NCBI GenBank assembly: GCA_905221605.1
Contig: CAJNDS010002432.1
Coordinates: 366,207 to 430,206 of the forward strand
Direction of reading: 5' to 3'
Origin: Symbiodinium natans
Taxonomy: Eukaryota > Sar > Dinophyceae > Suessiales > Symbiodiniaceae
Length of the DNA stretch: 64,000 bases
In this document: piece by piece, positions 21,104-29,769 of the stretch
Layout: each line of letters begins with the position of its first letter
How positions within the stretch are numbered: position 1 is the stretch's first letter
Notes under the pieces: model-generated
Told to the model about the DNA's origin: nothing
What the model saw: only the letters and a program-made list of their open reading frames with translations
Databases searched by the model: none
Position numbers and translations under genes: made by a program

Positions 21104-22297
21104 ATGTCTTCCTTGATTGAGTCTGAGGCCCACTTCGTCCAGCGCGCCCGCGAGATCAAATGCCCTGATGATGTGCTAGCGGAGCTTCGTGTCGGTGGGT
21201 TCACCAGCCTGGGTCAATTGGCTTATGCAGTGGGTCAGCCTGGTCAGGTCATCCCTGAGTCAGCCTTCAATGCATTCTGTGCAGCTACCACACCTGGAGC
21301 CAATGCAGCGGGCAGGGCATGTGTGCGCCGCCTTGTCTTTGAAGCGCAGACGCTGGTTTTGGCTGACTTGCGCCTGCAAGTTTCTGACCCGGAAGGTACC
21401 TCCAGAAAAATGCCGGAGGCGGAAAGGGACCGGCGTCTGCAGCACCTGCGGGGTCGGCTTCCGGGCGTGCTCATTGAAGGCGGCATGGAGCCTGGGCGAT
21501 GTGTCTTAGAGGATTGTGTCAGGCAGGAATCTGCCAATCAGTTGAAGTACCTCAGCCCTGATAGATGTGTATCGAGGACGCATGAAGTTACCCACTCCAA
21601 AGGCGCGTCCCGCCAGCTCGAACTTGAAAGCTCCAAGTTGGTGATCAAGGAAACGGATGACGCCATGAGTATGCCAACTCATAGCGCGTTGCAAGTCCAG
21701 GAGGCCCTTCGTCGCCGGGGTATTGCCTATGCGTTTGCTCAGAGCGTCACCTACACTGCCTATGAGAAGTACATCTCCCGGTTGTTCAGCAACCTTCATC
21801 GGGAACCCCCGCCAGGTTTTGCACGCTGCTCTGTTGCACAATTGGTGGAAGCCGATCGGCAGGTGTTTGTCCGCATGATCGAACTGGGTATTCAACCGCG
21901 TGCAGCCACAGACGGAAGTTTCCCAATGGATGATGCGTTGACTTCAGCGCTTGAAAGCTACCACGTCTCCATGGCCTTGATGCCGCTTCCGCAGAAGCAG
22001 GGCAATGGAAACAAAGAGCGCCGTGAACTCAAGCGAAAGCTCGAACCGGGAGAAAAGAAGCTTAAAGGTGGCCCCAAGGGCAGTGGCAAAGGCAAAGGCA
22101 AAACGTCCTTCGCCGCCCGTATCCCCAAGGAGATTCTCCAGAAAGGAGGCGTTGCTAACGCCCCTACGGGTGAGGCCCTCTGTTTTGACTACAACCTGCA
22201 TGGGGACAAGTGCAAGTGTTCCGCCTCCACATGTCCCCGCAAGCACCTGTGTTGCAAGTGTTTCCAACCGCATCCCATCCGGGATCACAAGGAGTGA
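21104..22297 (+). CDS. Gag-like nucleic-acid-binding protein of element B
   Basis: 397 residues, ATG 21104, TGA 22295-22297. The N-terminal half is helical (GGFTSLGQLAYAV, homologous to element A Gag). The middle has ADRQVFVRMIELG, again shared with A. Then come a basic region with GKGKGK and a C-terminal zinc knuckle: Cys ~360, Cys ~370, Cys ~377, His ~381, followed by CCKC and HPIRDH. CCCH knuckles before the Pol junction are typical of retroelement Gag and bind RNA. Uninterrupted, unlike the element A copy. Its stop codon sits in a readthrough-type context and the downstream frame has no nearby ATG. Confidence 0.78.
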   Translation: MSSLIESEAHFVQRAREIKCPDDVLAELRVGGFTSLGQLAYAVGQPGQVIPESAFNAFCAATTPGANAAGRACVRRLVFEAQTLVLADLRLQVSDPEGTSRKMPEAERDRRLQHLRGRLPGVLIEGGMEPGRCVLEDCVRQESANQLKYLSPDRCVSRTHEVTHSKGASRQLELESSKLVIKETDDAMSMPTHSALQVQEALRRRGIAYAFAQSVTYTAYEKYISRLFSNLHREPPPGFARCSVAQLVEADRQVFVRMIELGIQPRAATDGSFPMDDALTSALESYHVSMALMPLPQKQGNGNKERRELKRKLEPGEKKLKGGPKGSGKGKGKTSFAARIPKEILQKGGVANAPTGEALCFDYNLHGDKCKCSASTCPRKHLCCKCFQPHPIRDHKE

Positions 22298-22300
22298 CGG
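22295..22300 (+). promoter_or_regulatory. Candidate programmed stop-codon readthrough site UGA-CGG
   Basis: The Gag stop is TGA followed directly by CGG, with Pol open in the same frame. UGA followed by CGG or CUA is a recognised leaky-stop context in plant RNA viruses and some cellular genes (established knowledge). The first in-frame ATG of Pol comes only some 240 codons later, after the start of the oxygenase-like domain, so readthrough is the simplest route to a full Pol. A downstream stem-loop was not verified. Confidence 0.5.
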
Positions 22301-25300
22301 TCAGTGCCAGAGGCGGGACTTGCTGCTTCAACGTCGGATGAGCCCGTGTTGCCAGCGGTTCCGCCACATGAGGAAACTGGAGCTGAGGCTCCCGCTGTGG
22401 TCAGTCAAGCTGTGCTCCATGTTGCGGCTGAGCCCCCGGTTTCCCATGCTCCTGCGCCAACCTCCCATGAGGCTCCCACTGTAATCAGTCAAGCTGTGCA
22501 CCATGTTGCGGCGGAGCCCCCGGTTTCCCATGTTCCTGAGCCAACCTCCCTGAATTCGTGTGCTTCTGTCAGTGACCCTGAGGAACTTGCTGAGCAACTT
22601 CTCCAGGGCAAGCTCATTGATCCTCACTCTGTGCTCTCCCTGTGGGAGCTCCTTCCACACGAGGCGCCTCATAAGGCAGCGTCAGGCAGCTCATTCTTCA
22701 CTGGACTGTACCGGAGAGGGGGTGTGCTGGGTCTTCGGGCCAATGTGGCCCGCTTCCCAAAAGTAGCGCAGGTCCTCTGTGCCTTCGTTCGGCAGCGCCG
22801 GCCGTCTGCGGTGTTCACTTCGCTTGCCATATTCTGTGACATTCCCACTGAGCCTCATCGTGACTCCCATAACGGCCCGTCTCCTAATCTTGTGTTTAAG
22901 CTTTCGGATTTCTCAGGGGGCGGTGTGTGGTGTGAGGGCCCCGGGCACGATGTCCGCCCTGTTCAAGGCTCTCCCGTTCAGGGTCGTGTGCTCAAGTTCG
23001 ATGATGGTTGTCTCGAGCTGCCTGCTAAGGACCACTGGCATATGACTGAACCCTGGCAAGGCCGTCGCGTGGTCCTTGTGGCATATGCACTGCCTTATAT
23101 GCCCTCAGTTAAGCTTGAGGTCCCCCAAGCCCTCCTCGAGCTTGGCTTCCCGTTGCCACCGGATTTCCTTCCAGCACTGGCGGATGTTCCTCCGCTCAGC
23201 AACCCCGCACCGGAGCCTACGCAAGAGCCTGAGCTGTCTTCCCGACCCGCGTTCATTATTGAGGTCTTTTCTGGCATGTCCAGGCTTTCCGCCTGCCTTA
23301 AGCAACTTGGTTTTGACGCCATTGCCGTTGATCATAAGCGCGTCCCTGGCGCCGCCTGTCATGTTCATCTTGTCGACTTGTGTGCAACGGAAGGCGTTGA
23401 GTTGGTCCGACGTTGGCTGGCAATGCCCAACTGCGTGGGTATTTGGTTCGCTCCACCATGTGGGACGGCCAGCCGAGCAAGGGAGATCAAAGGGGTTCCA
23501 GGGCCCCCCCCTCTCCGATCGGAGAAGTTTCCGAACGGGCTGCCGCACCTAAAGGGTCAATCCCTTCTCCGAGTCACCCTAGCCAACCAGCTTTACGAAT
23601 GTGTTTCTGATTTGGTTCTTGAGGCTGCCTCCCGCAACCTTGTCATCGGTGTTGAGAACCCTCGGCAAAGTCTCTACTGGCGCACTTCCATGTTTGCACG
23701 CATCGCACACCTCCTTCAGTTCACTGCATTCCAGAGTTGCGCCTACGGCGGCCGTCGTCCGAAGTGGACGGCCATTGCGTATACCCGGGGTGCGTTTGAC
23801 TGCATCTGCAAGTCCTGCCCTGGGCAGTCTTGCGCTCAACGTCACCTGCCGTGGGGGGTGGCGCCAGAGGCGCCTAACGGCTTCTCTACATCGTTGGAAG
23901 CTGCGTATCCGCTGCCACTGGCGCGTGCCCTCGCCCATGCGTTCTTCCAGGCTTGCCCGCCCAAGCCGTCCTCACCTGCCGGGCTCCAGTTATCTCTTGT
24001 CCGTGGCCAGGTCGGGAGTCAGCCAAAGGCCTCTGTGACGGGGCCCCGCGTGCCTGAGCATGCTCGCATTTTGCGAGTACGGGTCCCCCCTTCTGTGTCC
24101 TGTCCGGTGTCCCTGCGTGCCCGCCTTAAGGACCCCTGGCCCCTGCCCCACGTGGCCGTCTGCCCCGAGCGCTCGGTGCCTGCCGACGCCCAGCTGCTGC
24201 AAATAGTCCCGGTTAAGCAGGGGAGTTCGAGCGCTGGTTCTGGAAACAAAGTTTGTGGTGCTGATGCGGAGCTCTGGAACGAGCTTGTTTGGGGTATCCC
24301 TTTCTCCCCGGAACAGTTTGTCCGCGAGGCGGTTAAAGCCGGCCATCCCAGAACCCTAGAGGTCTCCCTGCCTCAAGTCCTCAAAGATGCTGTGTGCACC
24401 CATGCCTCGTTGTCCGAGTCGGAGCTGTGCGGGTTGAGAGCGCGCCAGTTTGCTAAGTGGCTTAAGCTTGCGCAGGACCTCAGGAGCGAGGAAGAAGCGC
24501 TGAAGGCCTCTATGCATAAACAGGTCGCTACGATCCTAAAGCCCAAACGTCTCCTCTTGTGGAAGGCGATGATGGTTGAGGCTTCCTACGACGATGTGTC
24601 CATCTTCGATGAAGTAATCTCGGGTACTAACCTGGGAGGCCCGGTGCCCGATACAGGCGTGTTTGCCCCGAAGTTCAAGCCGGCGTCAGTCACCGTTGAC
24701 CAACTCAAAAGAGATGCGCCCACCTCTAGGGCGGCTCTTTTGTCCACCATCAAGTCTCAAGGGGAGGCTCTGGATCGCGAGGTCCAGACGAAAACTCTCG
24801 AGGAGCGTGACAGGGGCTGGCTGTCAGGTCCCATAGAGGTGGATCAGCTGCCACCTGATGCCATAGTGTCACGACGGTTCGGGATCGAGCAGGATGGGAA
24901 AATCAGATTGATTGACGACTTCTCGGGGTCGGGAGTCAACAGCTCCGTGGAGACGTCGGAGACCGTGCGCCCCCAGACCGTCGACGTCATCGCAGGCTTG
25001 TGCCTGTCTCTGATGAGAGCGCAACCAGGGTGTAGTCTCAAGGGAAGGTTCTATGACCTGGTTAGTGCCTACAGGCAGCTGGCTTTGGACCCTGCAGGGG
25101 CCTGGGCTTCGTACATTGGGCTGTGGGATCCTGATCTGAAGAGGGTAGTGGTGTTTCAGCTGCACGCACTCCCTTTCGGGGCAGTCAAGTCAGTGTCGAC
25201 TTTTCTGAGGACCGTTAACTCGGTATGGCACCTTGGCGCATTCTTCTTCGCCCTTTGCTGGTCCCACTACTTTGACGACTTCGTGTCGGTTGCTAGAGGC

Positions 25301-25927
25301 TCGCAGGTGGCTAATGTGCACCAAACAATCACCTTGCTCTTCGCCCTGTTGGGTTGGGACCTGGCCCAAGGTGGGAAAAAGGATGTGCCGTTTGCGGAAA
25401 CCTTTTGTGCGTTAGGGGTTGACATAGTGCTGTCGAGCGCCCACTTGGGTCGTGTGACCATTTGCAACACGGAAAAGAGAGTTCAGCTCCTCGTAGAGAC
25501 TATGAAGCAGGCCCAGAAAGACCGACGCATGAGTGCGCCTCAAGCACTCAAGCTAAGGGGTAAGCTCCAGTTTGCAAGTGGACAGCTGTTTGGGCGTCAA
25601 AGCAAGTTTTGCATGCAGCAGCTTTCTGATTACGCCCATGGGGGTGCCCCTCCTGATCTGCCGACGGAGTGCATTGATACTTTCACCTCGCTGGTCGACA
25701 TGTTGGACAGTGGACGCCCTAGGCTAGTCCAAGTCAACAAACAGCAAACCTGGTATGTCTTCACTGATGCATCCTATTCGATTTCGACTTCTGGCAGTAC
25801 AGAAGCAGCCGCTGCATTCGATTTCCGTGTGCACAAACGGCCCCACGAAGTTAACGTTTTGCGGCATTCAGCCGAGTTCACCCGAGCGTGTTCCCAAACG
25901 AGGATTCCCAAGCGCCGCAACAACTGA
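22298..25927 (+). CDS. Pol of element B: oxygenase-like, C5-methyltransferase, RT, truncated RNase H
   Basis: Residue numbers count from 22304. Residues ~28-82 are two 28-residue repeats. Residues ~130-290 are 2OG-Fe(II) oxygenase-like: His185-x-Asp187 in EPHRDS, SGGGVW, His246 and Arg255 in EPWQGRR. Residues ~315-545 are a C5-methyltransferase: VFSGMSRLS (motif I), APPC with Cys386 (motif IV), ENP at 451-453 (motif VI), then YGGRRPKWT. RT follows with RLIDDFSGSG, FYDLVSAY (Asp918) and YFDDF (Asp991/992). The last ~50 residues start RNase H (YVFTDAS) and then diverge, so the 3' end is broken. Methyltransferase-bearing retrotransposons are described in Symbiodinium and can methylate CG de novo; the oxygenase-like neighbour is my inference from motifs. 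Confidence 0.85.
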   Translation, partial: RSVPEAGLAASTSDEPVLPAVPPHEETGAEAPAVVSQAVLHVAAEPPVSHAPAPTSHEAPTVISQAVHHVAAEPPVSHVPEPTSLNSCASVSDPEELAEQLLQGKLIDPHSVLSLWELLPHEAPHKAASGSSFFTGLYRRGGVLGLRANVARFPKVAQVLCAFVRQRRPSAVFTSLAIFCDIPTEPHRDSHNGPSPNLVFKLSDFSGGGVWCEGPGHDVRPVQGSPVQGRVLKFDDGCLELPAKDHWHMTEPWQGRRVVLVAYALPYMPSVKLEVPQALLELGFPLPPDFLPALADVPPLSNPAPEPTQEPELSSRPAFIIEVFSGMSRLSACLKQLGFDAIAVDHKRVPGAACHVHLVDLCATEGVELVRRWLAMPNCVGIWFAPPCGTASRAREIKGVPGPPPLRSEKFPNGLPHLKGQSLLRVTLANQLYECVSDLVLEAASRNLVIGVENPRQSLYWRTSMFARIAHLLQFTAFQSCAYGGRRPKWTAIAYTRGAFDCICKSCPGQSCAQRHLPWGVAPEAPNGFSTSLEAAYPLPLARALAHAFFQACPPKPSSPAGLQLSLVRGQVGSQPKASVTGPRVPEHARILRVRVPPSVSCPVSLRARLKDPWPLPHVAVCPERSVPADAQLLQIVPVKQGSSSAGSGNKVCGADAELWNELVWGIPFSPEQFVREAVKAGHPRTLEVSLPQVLKDAVCTHASLSESELCGLRARQFAKWLKLAQDLRSEEEALKASMHKQVATILKPKRLLLWKAMMVEASYDDVSIFDEVISGTNLGGPVPDTGVFAPKFKPASVTVDQLKRDAPTSRAALLSTIKSQGEALDREVQTKTLEERDRGWLSGPIEVDQLPPDAIVSRRFGIEQDGKIRLIDDFSGSGVNSSVETSETVRPQTVDVIAGLCLSLMRAQPGCSLKGRFYDLVSAYRQLALDPAGAWASYIGLWDPDLKRVVVFQLHALPFGAVKSVSTFLRTVNSVWHLGAFFFALCWSHYFDDFVSVARGSQVANVHQTITLLFALLGWDLAQGGKKDVPFAETFCALGVDIVLSSAHLGRVTICNTEKRVQLLVETMKQAQKDRRMSAPQALKLRGKLQFASGQLFGRQSKFCMQQLSDYAHGGAPPDLPTECIDTFTSLVDMLDSGRPRLVQVNKQQTWYVFTDASYSISTSGSTEAAAAFDFRVHKRPHEVNVLRHSAEFTRACSQTRIPKRRNN
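22385..22552 (+). repeat. 84-bp in-frame tandem duplication in Pol N-terminus
   Basis: Two 84-bp units starting at 22385 and 22469, each encoding a 28-residue Pro/Ala/Val segment with AEPPVSH. The period keeps the reading frame. Confidence 0.9.
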
Positions 25928-27230
25928 ATCATTTGACACGCTCGGTTGAACAGTTGCTGCGCACTTGTGGTGAAGTTACGATGTATGGTTTCTGAAAGAA
26001 ACACCCTCGTGGTGACTGCACACACGGCGCCGGCACACTCTGCTCCAGGCCCCTGCCACACCTCGTGCATCGGTGTTTCCCCACATTGTTCGGTGCTCCA
26101 CACCACCCCATTTGTTAGCGTTCTGCATGACGAGAGTACAACGCTGTGCAACTCCGTGCGCATCGCATCATCTGCGAGCAAGACATCATAGGCTGACACA
26201 TGGGGACACGATACCGGCCGCCAGGTGGCCCAAGGCACTGCCAGCTCAAAGCTCTTGAGTTTGTTGCATTTGCAGCGACGCAGCCAGCAAACGCCCGCTT
26301 GCCTGCAGACATTGGGCTGGTCCAACGGCAGCAAGGACATCGTGTTATATCCCGGCCGTCGAGGGAGACAACAATTCTAGGGCCACGCGGAGTTGGGTGA
26401 CTAGGGTGTTGGTGCCCGAACGTGCTTGAATGGCGTAGTGGAAAGGCCGAGTAGCCGCGTCGAACTCGGGAGCCCACTGTTTGACGACCAGCCTGCGGAA
26501 GCAATCCCCTGTGGCGATTCCTCGGACCCTTACGGCCCGGCTTGCGCAGCGCGGTGAGACGAGCGGGAGCCAACACCGCCCTACCGGCCGCGGGATCTTG
26601 GACTGGCCGGAAGCACTGCCCCGACGTGTCAGGGAGCGCGGTCGCGAAAGCTGTGGCTGTCAAACGAGGCGGCTTGGCTGGTTGGAAAGCCAAAGGGCCC
26701 AGCAGCACGGCTCGGCGGGGCGGCGTTCGGGATGGGTGAGGCCCGTCCAGGAGTTGTCATCGCCTGGGGCAAGCTCCGAAGACGCCGAACTCTCGCGCAC
26801 CTGGGCGATGCAAACAGCATGTCCGCTGACAGTGTGTCGGAGAGCGTTTCGGCCGCGGAAGCATTCGCACAGTCGCCACCGTTCAAGGCTGGTCCGTCGG
26901 CGGCCTGGCGACCCAGTGGCACGGTTCGGGCCATTGAAGCACTCAGGTCCGGGTGTCTCGCCTCGCCGATACGGCGTCCTCGCAAAGGGATGGTACGCTC
27001 TGTAAATGTTGCCCCCTGAAAGCCGTGAATGTTTCAGCTGTGACCACCACAAAAGGTTATCTACCGTAGCTCGAATTGCCCTGGCGACAGACGATGTAAC
27101 GTCCGGCCCCATATACATTACAGATCTGCCAACGAGGCTGGCGCTGTGCATTGAAGAGCCAAATCCGCTTTCATCAGGGAGCTTGATGATGGGTCTGTTT
27201 GTCTGGTCGTCGAGCGTCATTTATTTGCGT
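25781..27230. other. Rearranged stretch right of element B, no confident gene
   Basis: Several overlapping open frames on both strands (for example minus 25774-26340 and 26660-27220) have mixed, GC-driven composition. The minus strand may contain further decayed 3' sequence of the LINE2 remnant that starts at 27430, but I could not align it with confidence. Confidence 0.35.
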
Positions 27231-27430
27231 AACAGGCGGCGCCGCACACAGCAACAGCAGTAACCACGCATTTTGCATGTCCTGGAGCCCGGGCACGCGC
27301 GCGAGCAACGGGGGCATGTGCCCGAAGCGCCTCGAGCATGCTCGCGCGGGAGATGTGGTCGTAGGCCCCACGCCGTCGATGCTCAGCACCATCGTCCGAG
27401 GGTCGGCTTTTGCGCAGACGCGCTTGCGGT
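27231..27430 (-). pseudogene. LINE2 RT fragment right of the LINE1 insertions
   Basis: Read on the minus strand: FQY, ADPRTMVLSIDGVG (RT motif A), then with a one-base deletion YDHISRASMLEAL, and further on QDMQNAWLLLL. These match QY, VDPRATILSVDASG, YDHVSRQAMLQ and KDLQAAWLLLH of the longer LINE2 copy. Much of the RT between them is deleted. Its upstream part (28904-29000) was separated from it by the LINE1 insertions. Confidence 0.65.
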
Positions 27431-27440
27431 ATTGAAACGG

Positions 27441-27583
27441 TTATTCGTTTTTTTTTCTCGCTTTCGCCTGTTCGGGTCCACGTGAAACATTACAAGCGTC
27501 AGACTGTTCCTGCTGCTCATGGAACACGGTCCTAGAAGGACATGGGGAATGGGGGCGTGCTTGAGTGTTGGCACGATTCGGTC
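27441..27583 (-). mobile_element. Short 3'-UTR-only LINE1 insertion with A-rich tail
   Basis: On the minus strand this is a copy of the last ~125 bp of LINE1, ending in GGCGAAAGCGAG and nine A's. It is flanked by ATTGCAACGG (27584-27593) and ATTGAAACGG (27431-27440) on the + strand, as expected for a target-site duplication. Confidence 0.75.
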
Positions 27584-27732
27584 ATTGCAACGGCTTCGCT
27601 TTCGCTTTCGCTTTCGCCCGTTCGGGTCCACGTGAAACATTACAAGCGTCAGACTGTTCCTGCTGCTAGTGGACCACGGTCCTATAAGGACATGGGGAAT
27701 GGGGGCGTGCTTGAGTGTTGGCACGATTCGGT
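27458..27732. repeat. Duplicated LINE1 3' UTR (two ~125-bp copies, 150-bp offset)
   Basis: 27458-27582 and 27608-27732 are near-identical. The spacer contains the target sequence ATTGCAACGG, which shows the pair arose from two insertions at one site and not from replication slippage. Confidence 0.85.
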
Positions 27733-28903
27733 CTATACATTCTTAAAGCTTTGTACGTACTGGCTTGCAGCGGGCGGCCAATTTGCTGTTTCAGCAATAT
27801 CAGTCCACGTATTCACCGCTGGAAAATTACAGGCTGCAAAACTGCGGAGTCGATCATCCCACTTCGTTAGCGGGCGACCGGGTCGACGATGTAGTTGTAA
27901 AGCAAAATTTGTTTGCCAGTTGCTTTCTGGACACCATTTGACAACAGCCGCGGCCCAATTGGGAATTCGCAACATTTGGAAAGCGAAGTTGTACTGACGT
28001 CGTGCAAGCTGGCGAGACCAGGTGTCCACAGGGTGTATGTGTAACGCTGCAGTCAGTCTGTGTTTCATCCGACTCATAGTGCTGTGCCAATCTTCGTTTG
28101 CAACTCGCACCCAGCCAACCACAGAGCGAAGCATTCGTCGTTGCAATGCATCCAGTGTATGAATTTGTGACAGAGTCAACGGCAATACGTGTAATCCAAA
28201 CAGAACGGTTGGAGTCAATACTGTATCGAAAAATTTCAATCTCAATGCGATGGACACATGTTTGTTTGTAAGAATATGACGGTGTTTGCGAAACTTTGCC
28301 CATCCCACTTGGAACCTATGTTTGAGTTCTGTCTGACTGCGGCATCGAGGATCTGCACTGATATGTCGTCCCAAGTATTTGTGAACGTCGCCTGCAGTCA
28401 ATACCTCGACCATGTCGTCGCTAACATTGATGTACATGGGTCCGTCTATGTGGGCTGTAGTAATAATTCGGCTTTTTGATGCATTCAAATGCAAACCGAT
28501 CTTTCCAAGTTCTTGTACGAGGCATTCGATCATATATACAAGCTCCTGCCAAGATTTTGCGTAAATCATGATGTCATCAGCGTATCGGATGTTTGTGAGT
28601 CGTTCGACTGCTCCAACGTCAAGACCATGCTCCATCAGTCGTTGTTTCCACTGTCGGAAAGCGTGCTCCAAGCCAGCGTTGAACAAAGCGGGCGACATAA
28701 CATCTCCCTGTTTCACCCCGCGTTGGACTTCAAATGGGGAACCCTTTTTCACTGATCCAGATTGTGAGCGGTACAATGTTTGCAATAAGCTGATGTAGCA
28801 GTCGGGCAAACCCTGACATCGCAATGCTTCGAAAAGTGGTTTGAACTCGATGCGGTCAAAGGCCTTCTTCAAATCCAGACTGGCGCACCAAACGTCGAAA
28901 TTC
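27594..28903 (-). mobile_element. 5'-truncated LINE1 insertion
   Basis: Minus-strand copy starting inside RT just before motif A and ending in a GAAAGC-type tail. It is flanked on the + strand by identical ATTGCAACGG copies at 27584-27593 and 28904-28913. It sits inside the LINE2 remnant: LINE2 RT reads up to CAP at 28910 and resumes with FQY at 27430. Confidence 0.75.
27733..28900 (-). pseudogene. LINE1 reverse transcriptase, 5'-truncated
   Basis: The open frame runs on to 29457, but only this part is LINE1. Motif A ASLDLKKAFD, motif B GVKQGDVMSPALFN and motif C RYADDIMI are all present, followed by a thumb/C-terminal region with many Trp and Arg (VVGWVRVAN, RRPGRPLTKWDDR). This is a non-LTR retrotransposon RT. 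The N-terminal portion is missing through 5' truncation at insertion, so the copy cannot move by itself. Stop at 27733, followed by the 3' UTR duplicated in the neighbouring short insertion. Confidence 0.85.
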
Positions 28904-29640
28904 ATTGCAACGGCGCGCATATGATTCGAAACGCAATCGCAAACTGCTGCGCCAGCGTCCGAGCCACCAGGCGGCGAAAAACATCGCCCGTGACCAGCGC
29001 CCGCACGTCGCCTGTTGGTACCGTTATACAGTGCGACCATGCGGCTTAAACAGGCTTGCTCGTTTGTCACGGTTGCAACATGTCGCGGCGGGGAAAGGCG
29101 GTTGGCTCTGGCGTCCGCCTCGGCAGCGCGTAGCAAAGCCTCACTGCCGGCACGGGGATACGCGCCTGTTCGAAGCGCGGCGCGGAAGCTTGTGCGAGCC
29201 AACCAGCCGGCGCAAAGCATCACCGACGACCAGGGCGCACACACCGCGGCCATTCGGCTTTTGCAAAGCGACAAGGCGCACGTCGGCGTGGGCGAGTCTC
29301 TGCGCGGCGCAGTGCAGGAGTTGGCTGTCCTCCTCGTGGTCCAGGAGCGTGCGCAGGTGCTCGTTGGTGGCTCCGGAAGGGCCAGCTGCAGCCCCACGAT
29401 GCCCCACGTCGCGCCGTCCGCAAGCAAGCGAGAAAGCCGTGTTGCGGGAAGGGACAAGGCTCATCAGGCTCTTTCCCCGCGCGGACTCCCCGCCTCCCCC
29501 GTGACCGGGCCCGACAGCCCCTCACCCGACTCCTCCCTTGGAGACCGGACTTGCCCACTTTGCCTGGAGGACGTTCGCCGATGGGGCCCGGGCCGATGAG
29601 GATGCTGTCGCCCGTGCAGCCGCACGGGTAGTGCATGGGT
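28904..29640 (-). pseudogene. Decayed LINE2 fragments (N-terminal RT part)
   Basis: Two fragments on the minus strand. The first (about 29640-29070) contains FLACLRTARRG, AGPSGATNEHLR, SQLLHCAAQRLAHADV, ALVVGDALRRLVG and RAGSEALLRAAEADAR in shifting frames, all with counterparts in the copy at 33.9-34.3 kb. The second (about 29000-28904) restarts with RALVTGDVFRRLVARTLAQQ and runs into the LINE1 insertion. The repeat of the same RT block shows a junction between two LINE2 copies. The fused open frame 27733-29457 is therefore an artefact. Confidence 0.65.
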
Positions 29641-29769
29641 GGCATCTTCCAGCGTGCGCGGTCGCGGACGCAGGAGCGGTCGGAGTCGTGGACAACGCGC
29701 GGCCCTCGCTGTCGCAGCTCCGCAGCTACCTTTGCCCCAGGATGGGGCTGGTGCTGAGAGTCCAAGGCA

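Larger units (their letters stand above)
21104..25780 (+). mobile_element. Element B: Gag-Pol retroelement with oxygenase-like and methyltransferase domains
   Basis: Gag (21104-22297) and Pol (22298 onward) share one frame. Pol homology to element 1 stops inside RNase H at about 25775, right after FTDAS, so the right end is truncated or replaced. No recombinase and no split repeats were found around it; the left limit is set at the Gag ATG for lack of a visible terminus. Confidence 0.75.
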
